A stretch of DNA of 9,643 nt from an uncultured Acetatifactor sp. (lineage in GTDB: Bacteria > Bacillota > Clostridia > Lachnospirales > Lachnospiraceae), in NCBI GenBank assembly GCA_948896875.1, contig CAQUWW010000112.1, positions 1 through 9,643 of the forward strand, in the 5' to 3' direction. Below are positions 1-5,514 of this stretch, one piece after another. The translations under genes were made by a program, and so were the position numbers. Under the pieces are notes generated by a model, which was not told the DNA's origin, did no database searches, and was given only the letters and a program-made list of their open reading frames with translations. How positions within the stretch are numbered: position 1 is the first letter of the stretch; each line of letters begins with the position of its first letter.

Positions 1-315
1 AAAATTGAACGTGGCAGGCATACCACAAGACATTCGGAGCTGATTTTCCTGGAAGAGAATACATATATTCTGGACACACCAGGATTCAGCTCGCTGGGTT
101 TGTTTGATTTGGAGAAGGAAGAGCTGGCGGGGTACTATCCTGAATTTGCAGAATATGAGCAATACTGTAAATTCGGGGGATGCTCCCATATAGGAGAGCG
201 AAACTGCGGTGTGAAAGACGCGTTGGCCGAGAAAAAAATCAGTGCAATCCGCTATGAAAATTATTGCCTCCTCTACAGAGAGCTGGCAGAGCGCGGTAAT
301 ATATGGAAAAATTAG
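1..315 (+). CDS. rsgA: Ribosome small subunit-dependent GTPase RsgA, C-terminal part (5' truncated)
   Basis: RsgA is a circularly permuted GTPase that helps late maturation of the 30S ribosomal subunit in the cytoplasm. The frame is open from base 1, so the N-terminal OB fold and the first GTPase motifs lie outside the window; 104 residues are visible. They begin with GRHTTRH, the switch I / G2 region typical of RsgA, followed by DTPGF (the G3 motif). The C-terminal zinc-binding domain follows with CKFGGCSHIGERNC, which fits C-x4-C-x-H-x5-C exactly. The usual family version reads EPGC, so GERNC is a mild variation that keeps the ligands. The gene ends with TAG 34 bases before ychF and probably shares its transcript. 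An ATG at 100 exists but lies inside the conserved domain and is not the true start. Confidence 0.93.
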   Translation, partial: KIERGRHTTRHSELIFLEENTYILDTPGFSSLGLFDLEKEELAGYYPEFAEYEQYCKFGGCSHIGERNCGVKDALAEKKISAIRYENYCLLYRELAERGNIWKN

Positions 316-349
316 ATCAACTTGGATTTGAAATAGGAGGTTTGGAATT

Positions 350-1447
350 ATGAAATTAGGAATTATCGGTTTACCGAATGTGGGAAAAAGTACCCTGTTC
401 AATTCTCTGACGAAAGCAGGAGCCGAATCCGCTAATTATCCTTTTTGCACAATCGATCCCAATATTGGAATCGTGTCTGTTCCCGACGAACGGCTGAAAC
501 TGTTGGGAGATATGTATCATTCTAAAAAGGTGACTCCTGCGGTGATAGAATTTGTGGATATTGCCGGCCTGGTAAAGGGGGCATCCAAAGGAGAAGGGCT
601 TGGAAATCAGTTTTTGAGTAATATACGTGAGGTGGACGCGATTGTCCATGTGGTCAGATGCTTTGAAGATGCCAATGTAGTCCATGTGGATGGAAGCGTA
701 AATCCGCTGCGGGACATTGAGACCATTAATCTGGAATTGATCTTCTCCGATCTGGAGGTTCTGGAGAGGCGGATTTCAAAGGTGGCAAAGACCGCAAGGA
801 TGGACAAGACCTGCGGGAAGGAGCTGGCCCTTCTGGAGCGAATCAAGGAGCATCTGGAGAGCGGCAAGCCGGCGAAAAGTATGGATGTCTCCGACGAGGA
901 TGAGAGTATGCTTCTGAAGGAATATAATCTGCTGACCTATAAGCCGGTGATTTATGCGGCCAATGTGGCAGAAGCAGATCTGGCGGATGACGGTGCTTCC
1001 AATGCCAAAGTGGCGGAGGTGAAGAGCCTTGCGGAGAAAGAGGGCGGGGAGGTCTTTGTCATCTGCGCCCAGATTGAACAGGAAATCTCCGAGCTGGACG
1101 AGGATGAGAAGGCAATGTTTTTGGAGGACCTTGGGCTAAAGGAGTCCGGACTTGAGAAATTGATTAAGGCCAGCTATCATACTCTGGGACTGATGAGCTT
1201 CCTGACTGCCGGCGAGGATGAGACGAGGGCATGGACGATTCGGATCGGAACCAAAGCGCCTCAGGCGGCGGGAAAGATTCACTCTGACTTTGAGAGGGGA
1301 TTTATCAAGGCAGAGGTAGTCAATTACAGGGATCTGCTGGAACAGGGGTCTCTGGCGGCGGCACGGGAAAAAGGACTGGTAGGCATCGAGGGAAAGGAGT
1401 ATGTTGTCCGGGATGGGGATGTGATTTTATTCCGGTTTAATGTATGA
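350..1447 (+). CDS. ychF: Redox-regulated ATPase YchF (Obg-family P-loop NTPase)
   Basis: YchF/OLA1 proteins are cytoplasmic, ribosome-associated P-loop NTPases that prefer ATP and are linked to stress and translation control. The 365-residue product is full length for the family. The P-loop GLPNVGKST is at residues 7-15, the switch region NYPFCTIDPN at 29-38, and the G3-like DIAGLVKGASKGEGLGNQFL at 70-89. The G4 position holds NVAE (205-208) instead of the NKxD that fixes guanine specificity, which is the known reason YchF uses ATP. A C-terminal TGS domain starts near FLTAGEDETRAWT (284-296) and runs to the end. The ATG at 350 has a perfect AGGAGG at 335-340, nine bases upstream. The stop overlaps an alternative upstream start of lgt in an ATGA arrangement. 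Confidence 0.97.
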   Translation: MKLGIIGLPNVGKSTLFNSLTKAGAESANYPFCTIDPNIGIVSVPDERLKLLGDMYHSKKVTPAVIEFVDIAGLVKGASKGEGLGNQFLSNIREVDAIVHVVRCFEDANVVHVDGSVNPLRDIETINLELIFSDLEVLERRISKVAKTARMDKTCGKELALLERIKEHLESGKPAKSMDVSDEDESMLLKEYNLLTYKPVIYAANVAEADLADDGASNAKVAEVKSLAEKEGGEVFVICAQIEQEISELDEDEKAMFLEDLGLKESGLEKLIKASYHTLGLMSFLTAGEDETRAWTIRIGTKAPQAAGKIHSDFERGFIKAEVVNYRDLLEQGSLAAAREKGLVGIEGKEYVVRDGDVILFRFNV

Positions 1448-1448
1448 T

Positions 1449-1454
1449 AAGGAG
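1449..1454 (+). promoter_or_regulatory. Ribosome binding site deciding the lgt start
   Basis: AAGGAG lies immediately after the ychF stop and seven bases before ATG 1462. This spacing favours 1462 over the overlapping ATG at 1444, which has only AT-rich coding sequence of ychF in front of it. Confidence 0.7.
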
Positions 1455-1461
1455 AAGCATT

Positions 1462-2325
1462 ATGAATATAGGTGATATTGCATTTCCCAATCTGGGAATT
1501 TATCTGAGCGATGTGCCGAAATCCTTCAGTATATTTGGTTTTTCCATTGCTTTCTACGGTCTGATTATCGGGATCGGGGTACTTGCAGGTCTTCTGATGG
1601 CCGTTCACATGGCAAAGGTTACCGGACAGAATCCGGATGATTACTGGGATTTTGCCATTTATGCCGTTATTTTTTCCATTATTGGCGGTCGTATCTATTA
1701 TGTGGTGTTCTCATGGGATTATTACAAGGATGATCTGTTGGGGATTTTCAGGCTGCGGAATGGCGGTATGGCTATCTATGGCGCTGTGATTGCCGCATTT
1801 ATCACTTTGTTTGTCTATTGCAGAATAAAAAAGAAGAATCCGCTGTTGATGGGAGACACGGCCATGCCGGGACTGATTCTGGGGCAAGCCATCGGACGAT
1901 GGGGAAACTTTATGAACCGGGAAGTGTTCGGAGAATATTATGATGGCCTTTTTTCCATGCAGCTCCCTGTTGAGGCGGTCCGGGCCAGAGATATTTCGGA
2001 CAATATAGCCGCGCATATTCCGGCGGGAGCCAATTATATCAATGTGCATCCCACGTTTCTATATGAGAGCGTGTGGAATCTACTGGTAATGGCGTTTTTG
2101 CTTTTATTCAGAAAGCATAAGAAATTTGACGGAGAGCTCTGCCTGCTCTATCTGGGAGGGTATGGGCTTGGAAGATTCATCATAGAAGGAATCCGAACGG
2201 ATACTCTTTTTATTCCAGGTACTTCGGTGCCGGTATCTCAGGTGCTGGCGCTTTTGATGGTGGTGTTCGCGGTTGGAGCGGATCTGTTTGTGCGCATGAA
2301 AAGGAAACCCGGGACTGCGAATTGA
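1462..2325 (+). CDS. lgt: Phosphatidylglycerol--prolipoprotein diacylglyceryl transferase
   Basis: Lgt is the integral membrane enzyme that moves diacylglycerol from phosphatidylglycerol to the lipobox cysteine of prolipoproteins, the first step of lipoprotein maturation. The 287-residue product has several hydrophobic helices. The signature GQAIGRWGNFMNREVFG is at 141-157, with the key arginine at 146. Further family motifs are GGMAIYG (101-107), HPTFLYES (196-203) and YGLGRFIIEGIRTD (234-247), the last carrying the second conserved arginine region. I chose ATG 1462 because AAGGAG (1449-1454) lies seven bases before it. An in-frame ATG at 1444, overlapping the ychF stop, would add six residues (MIRRSI) but has no recognisable ribosome binding site. 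Where E. coli Lgt has a histidine in the GG-x3-HGG segment, this protein has tyrosine, which I believe is common in clostridial members. It is the last gene before the terminator. Confidence 0.95.
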   Translation: MNIGDIAFPNLGIYLSDVPKSFSIFGFSIAFYGLIIGIGVLAGLLMAVHMAKVTGQNPDDYWDFAIYAVIFSIIGGRIYYVVFSWDYYKDDLLGIFRLRNGGMAIYGAVIAAFITLFVYCRIKKKNPLLMGDTAMPGLILGQAIGRWGNFMNREVFGEYYDGLFSMQLPVEAVRARDISDNIAAHIPAGANYINVHPTFLYESVWNLLVMAFLLLFRKHKKFDGELCLLYLGGYGLGRFIIEGIRTDTLFIPGTSVPVSQVLALLMVVFAVGADLFVRMKRKPGTAN

Positions 2326-2340
2326 GTCCCACAATTTTAT

Positions 2341-2393
2341 AAGGGCTGTCGTAAAGGCAAAGATTTTCTTTGCACTTTATGGCAGCCTTTTTT
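2341..2393 (+). terminator. Rho-independent terminator after lgt
   Basis: A long hairpin starts 15 bases after the lgt stop. The left arm begins AAGGGCTGTCGTAAAG and the right arm ends CTTTATGGCAGCCTT. They pair through about 20 base pairs, with G-T wobbles and single-base bulges, and close on CAAAG-ATTTT-CTTTG with a five-base loop. The stem runs directly into six T residues (2388-2393). This is a textbook intrinsic terminator. It separates the rsgA-ychF-lgt unit from the mraZ promoter. Confidence 0.92.
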
Positions 2394-2459
2394 GCGTGTC
2401 TGCCTCAGGTGCTTTTTTCAGCTCCCTGTCATAAATATGAAAAAAATTAAGATTTCAGC

Positions 2460-2488
2460 TTGTCAAATCCTTAAAATTGGTTTAAAAT
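2460..2488 (+). promoter_or_regulatory. Sigma-A-type promoter of the mraZ/dcw operon
   Basis: TTGTCA (2460-2465; one mismatch to TTGACA) and TAAAAT (2483-2488; one mismatch to TATAAT) are separated by exactly 17 bases. Transcription would start near 2495, giving a leader of about 110 bases before mraZ. The position fits well: the site is after the lgt terminator, and the phased array resembling MraZ boxes begins at the predicted start point. No mapping data are available here. Confidence 0.72.
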
Positions 2489-2497
2489 CATTTTCAG

Positions 2498-2552
2498 GTG
2501 GGATAAATATGGCATAAAGTACCAAAAAGTGGGATGAAAGACCATAAAAGCC
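2498..2552 (+). promoter_or_regulatory. Probable MraZ operator: short repeats phased at about 10 bp
   Basis: GG or CC doublets recur about every helical turn: GG 2501, GG 2511, CC 2522, GG 2531, CC 2542, CC 2551. In the second half each is preceded by AAAG: AAAGTACC 2516, AAAGTGGG 2526, AAAGACC 2537, AAAGCC 2547. Two copies of GTGGGAT occur at 2498 and 2529. MraZ is known to bind direct repeats of this kind (TGGGN in E. coli, AAAGTG-type units in Mollicutes) with a period near 10 bp upstream of its own gene. Assigning this array to MraZ is an inference from sequence and position. The units are imperfect, and only the one at 2526 matches the strong form. Confidence 0.6.
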
Positions 2553-2606
2553 ATATTTTGGAGCTTTATAAAGCAGATTCCTACCGAGGATTGGCGGTGA
2601 TTGCTT

Positions 2607-3038
2607 TTGTTCATGGGCAGATACAATCATACAATTGACCCGAAAGGCAGGTTGAGTATTCCTTCTAAATACCGGGAAATTCTGGGAGACGAATTTGTGG
2701 TTTCAAAGGGAATGGACGGCTGTCTGTTTGTGTATGCCAATGAAGATTGGAAGGCCTTTGAAGAAAAGCTGGCATCGCTGCCGTTGATCAATCAGGAGGC
2801 GAGACAGTTTGCGAGATTTTTTCTGTCAGGTGCGCAATACGTTACTGTGGACAAGCAGGGACGAATTTTGATGCCCCAGGACCTGCGGGAATTTGCGGGA
2901 CTGGAAAAGGATGTGGTCCTGGCAGGCACAGGCGGCCGGATTGAGATATGGAGTCTTGCGAAGTGGAATGAGAACAGCGGTCAGGTGGATATCAACACCA
3001 TATCTCAGGGTATGCTGAATCTGGGATTGACGATTTGA
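2607..3038 (+). CDS. mraZ: Transcriptional regulator MraZ
   Basis: MraZ is the DNA-binding regulator of the dcw cluster and forms a ring of subunits built from two SpoVT/AbrB-like domains each. Both DNA-contact motifs are present: DPKGR at residues 11-15 followed by LSIPSKYRE, and DKQGR at 82-86 followed by ILMPQDLREFAGL. With TTG 2607 as start the product is MFMGRYNHTID and 143 residues, matching the length and N-terminus of the Bacillus protein. GGTGA (2596-2600) sits six bases upstream of it. In-frame alternatives are TTG 2601 and ATG 2613; the ATG would remove two conserved residues. The gene has its own upstream promoter and a candidate autoregulatory array. It is followed by rsmH after about 73 bases. 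Confidence 0.95.
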   Translation: MFMGRYNHTIDPKGRLSIPSKYREILGDEFVVSKGMDGCLFVYANEDWKAFEEKLASLPLINQEARQFARFFLSGAQYVTVDKQGRILMPQDLREFAGLEKDVVLAGTGGRIEIWSLAKWNENSGQVDINTISQGMLNLGLTI

Positions 3039-3100
3039 AAAGCTTTGACCGTAGAGGAAGGAAAGGGCGCTGTGAGTGGAAGAACGATATTCAATGGGAG

Positions 3101-3106
3101 AAGGAG
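3101..3106 (+). promoter_or_regulatory. Ribosome binding site deciding the rsmH start
   Basis: AAGGAG lies five bases before GTG 3112. The resulting N-terminus, MEFKHYSVLLKET, fits the usual RsmH beginning. The upstream in-frame starts GTG 3076 and ATG 3094 would add residues not expected in the family. GTG 3076 has only a GAAAGGG at 3061-3067 before it. Confidence 0.6.
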
Positions 3107-3111
3107 CTTCC

Positions 3112-4047
3112 GTGGAATTTAAACACTATTCTGTGCTCCTGAAAGAGACGATTGAAGGACTTCAGATAAAGCCGGACGGTATCTATGTGGACGGTACTCT
3201 GGGCGGAGGAGGACATGCCGCACAGGTGTGTGGCCGACTGGACACAGGACATTTATATGGAATTGATCAGGATGAAGCCGCAATCGGTGCGGCTGCGGCA
3301 AGATTGTCTGCATTTGGAGAAAAAGTGACGATTCTTCGGGAGAATTACCGCAATCTGAAGAATGTACTCGGCGCACTTGGGGTGAAAAAAGTAGATGGCA
3401 TTTTGCTTGATCTGGGAGTATCTTCCTACCAGTTCGACAATGGAGAAAGAGGATTTTCCTATCGCTGTGACGCACCGCTGGACATGCGTATGGACTGCAG
3501 GCAGACACTGAGTGCAAAACAGGTGGTGAATGAGTATTCGGAGGCGGATTTATACCGCATTATCAAAGAGTACGGAGAGGAACGTTTTGCGAAGAACATT
3601 GCAAAACATATAGTCAGAACCAGGCTCACAAAGCCGGTTGAGACGACCTTTGAGCTGAATGAAATCATCAGGGCTGCCATTCCGGCCAAAATGCGCCGGG
3701 ACGGACATCCGTCTAAAAGAACTTTTCAGGCCATTCGTATCGAGTGCAATGGTGAACTGGAGGTTCTGGAGAATTCACTGGATGAATTCATCGATATGTT
3801 GAATCCGGGAGGGCGATTGTGTATTATCACATTTCATTCGCTGGAGGATCGCATTGTAAAGACAGCTTTCAGGAGAAACGAAAACCCATGTGTATGTCCG
3901 CCTGAATTTCCGGTGTGTGTGTGTGGGAGGGTATCAAAGGGAACTGTAGTGACGAGAAAGCCTATTCTCCCAGGAGAAAAGGAGCTTGCGGAAAATAGCC
4001 GCTCTAAGAGTGCAAAGCTCAGAATTTTCCAAAGAAAAGAGGAATGA
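3112..4047 (+). CDS. rsmH: 16S rRNA (cytosine(1402)-N(4))-methyltransferase RsmH (MraW)
   Basis: RsmH uses S-adenosylmethionine to methylate N4 of C1402 in the decoding centre of 16S rRNA, and it is a standard dcw-cluster member. From GTG 3112 the product is 311 residues, the normal family length. The SAM-binding loop VDGTLGGGGHA is at residues 26-36, followed by GIDQD. LLDLGVSSYQFD and RGFSYRCDAPLDMRMD follow, then HPSKRTFQAIRIECNGEL in the middle and ITFHSLEDRIVK towards the end. The cysteine-rich segment CVCPPEFPVCVCG and the basic SRSKSAKLR tail are also typical. A longer version from GTG 3076 (323 residues) cannot be excluded. The stop is 39 bases before the ftsL-like gene, so co-transcription from the mraZ promoter is likely. 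Confidence 0.96.
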   Translation: MEFKHYSVLLKETIEGLQIKPDGIYVDGTLGGGGHAAQVCGRLDTGHLYGIDQDEAAIGAAAARLSAFGEKVTILRENYRNLKNVLGALGVKKVDGILLDLGVSSYQFDNGERGFSYRCDAPLDMRMDCRQTLSAKQVVNEYSEADLYRIIKEYGEERFAKNIAKHIVRTRLTKPVETTFELNEIIRAAIPAKMRRDGHPSKRTFQAIRIECNGELEVLENSLDEFIDMLNPGGRLCIITFHSLEDRIVKTAFRRNENPCVCPPEFPVCVCGRVSKGTVVTRKPILPGEKELAENSRSKSAKLRIFQRKEE

Positions 4048-4086
4048 AGCGGTTCCAGAAAATGGTGAGGAGAGTATATAGACAGG

Positions 4087-4581
4087 ATGAGTCAGAACAG
4101 AAGGAACAGAACCGCATATGATAAAAGAAACAGGACGGATTACAGAAGACAGAATGATTTCTATGTTTACGGAAATACTGTGCGGAGACTGGAACCTGGT
4201 TGGGAAGAAGAGCGACCGGTAAAAAAGCCGCATCACGAAGTACGTAAGAATCGGGATAAAGCACATCATATGAGTGCGGGGTATGTGCTGTTTCTGACAG
4301 TGGCGCTCTGCGCGGCGGCATGGATTCTGGTGAATTATGTTCAGCTTCGAGCCGAACTGACCAGTTTGACGGAAAGTGTGGCCGGCAAGCAAAGCCAGCT
4401 GAATTACCTGAAGGTTTCTAATGATGAGAATTACAACCGGATTGTCAGCGGTATTGATCTGGAGGAAATTAAGCGGATTGCATTGGGAGAGCTTGGCATG
4501 ATTTATGCGCAGGAAGGTCAGATTATTGAGTATGAAAACGATGTCAGAGACTATATGCGCCAGGTAACGGAAGACAATTAA
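4087..4581 (+). CDS. ftsL: FtsL-like cell division protein (bitopic, coiled coil)
   Basis: FtsL is a small single-pass membrane protein of the divisome that works with FtsB/DivIC and DivIB/FtsQ to position and activate the septal FtsW-PBP pair. The 164-residue product has a strongly basic N-terminal cytoplasmic region of about 60 residues rich in Arg, Asn and Lys. One membrane helix follows (about 64-84, SAGYVLFLTVALCAAAWILVNY). An outer coiled-coil segment, LRAELTSLTESVAGKQSQLNYLK, spans roughly 87-109. The last part, IDLEEIKRIALGELGMIYAQEGQIIEY, resembles the end of septum-formation initiator proteins. Sequence identity in this family is low, so the call rests on topology and on the position between rsmH and a class B PBP. 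The frame is closed by a TGA at 4066, so ATG 4087 is the only plausible start. GAGGAGAG (4067-4074) lies 12 bases upstream, a rather long spacing. Confidence 0.85.
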   Translation: MSQNRRNRTAYDKRNRTDYRRQNDFYVYGNTVRRLEPGWEEERPVKKPHHEVRKNRDKAHHMSAGYVLFLTVALCAAAWILVNYVQLRAELTSLTESVAGKQSQLNYLKVSNDENYNRIVSGIDLEEIKRIALGELGMIYAQEGQIIEYENDVRDYMRQVTEDN

Positions 4582-4593
4582 CAGAGGTGCTGT

Positions 4594-5514
4594 GTGAAAG
4601 GTGTTAAGACGAAAAAATTTTCCATCAAAATGCAGAAAAAGCTGGTGGTGCTGTATGTCTTTATTTTGCTGGCTTTTACCGTACTCAGTGTGAGACTGGG
4701 CTGGATCATCCGGGAAAACAATACGAGATACCAGAAACAGGTGCTCTCCCAGCAGGGGTATTCTTCTATTACCATTCCTTACCGGCGCGGAAATATTGTG
4801 GATGCGAAGGGAACCAGTCTGGCTACCAGCGAAAAAGTGTACAATCTGATTCTGGATGCAAAAGTCATGACGGCCAAAGTGAAGGATAAGGAAGTATACC
4901 TGGAGCCAACCTTACAGGCGCTGGGAGAACATTTTGACCTGGATATGGGGAAAATAAGAGAATATGTCACAACACATAAGACCTCTTCCTGGTATGTTGC
5001 CCTGAAGCAGCTTACCTATGAGGAGATCAGTGAATTTCAGGCGGCGCAGCTGGAAGAGGGGTCTAAAATCAGGGGAGTCTGGTTCGAAGAAGAATACAAG
5101 AGAATTTATCCCTACGGTTCGCTGGCTTCAGATGTGATCGGATTTTCCGGCAGAGACAACGATGGCAGTTACGGACTGGAGGAATATTATAATGATGTGC
5201 TGAATGGGATCAATGGCAGGGAATATGGATATCTGAACGATGATCTGGCCATGGAACGAACGGTGAAATCCGCAGTTGACGGTTACAATATTCACTCTAC
5301 CATTGATGCCAATGTGCAGATGATTGTGGAGAAGTACCTGAAAAAGTTTAACGTGGGCCAATACGGGAGAGATTCTGGCCATGGGCAGCTATCCGGGCTA
5401 CGATCTAAACGATGTCCGGAATCCGCAGTGTCTGCTGGGATCCAGAATGGTGGAAGAGGTCACAAATGCGGCCGGCTATACCGAGATAAAGAAGACGGAC
5501 ACGGTCATCACTGA
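4594..5514 (+). CDS. N-terminal fragment of the interrupted PBP (anchor and pedestal domain)
   Basis: This frame starts at GTG 4594 with AGAGG (4583-4587) six bases upstream, 12 bases after the ftsL stop. A membrane anchor lies at about residues 15-39 (KLVVLYVFILLAFTVLSVRLGWIIR). The class B PBP motif RRGNIVDAKG follows at 64-73, then YPYGSLASDVIGF (172-184), GLEEYYNDVLNG (194-205) and STIDANVQ (235-242). Homology stops at residue 253. The last 53 residues (VGQYGRDSGHGQLSGLRSKR onward) are out-of-frame translation of the transpeptidase domain. They look unlike any PBP, being rich in Gly, Arg and Ser. As it stands this product has no catalytic site. Confidence 0.7.
   Translation: MKGVKTKKFSIKMQKKLVVLYVFILLAFTVLSVRLGWIIRENNTRYQKQVLSQQGYSSITIPYRRGNIVDAKGTSLATSEKVYNLILDAKVMTAKVKDKEVYLEPTLQALGEHFDLDMGKIREYVTTHKTSSWYVALKQLTYEEISEFQAAQLEEGSKIRGVWFEEEYKRIYPYGSLASDVIGFSGRDNDGSYGLEEYYNDVLNGINGREYGYLNDDLAMERTVKSAVDGYNIHSTIDANVQMIVEKYLKKFNVGQYGRDSGHGQLSGLRSKRCPESAVSAGIQNGGRGHKCGRLYRDKEDGHGHH

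Noticed and set aside
1444..1461. lgt start at ATG 1444 overlapping the ychF stop (ATGA coupling)
   Set aside because: It has no ribosome binding site. AAGGAG at 1449-1454 fits ATG 1462 with ideal spacing, so the overlap start is less likely.
3934..4392. Minus-strand open frame of 152 codons across the rsmH-ftsL junction
   Set aside because: It overlaps two well-supported + strand genes, and its translation shows no recognisable motif. It is a shadow frame.
5336..5360. Programmed ribosomal frameshift joining the two PBP frames
   Set aside because: The local AAAAAG is only five A residues long, which is not the A AAA AAG slippery heptamer. The needed shift is +1, not -1. A shift would also still leave about 13 conserved residues missing, so recoding would not make a normal PBP.
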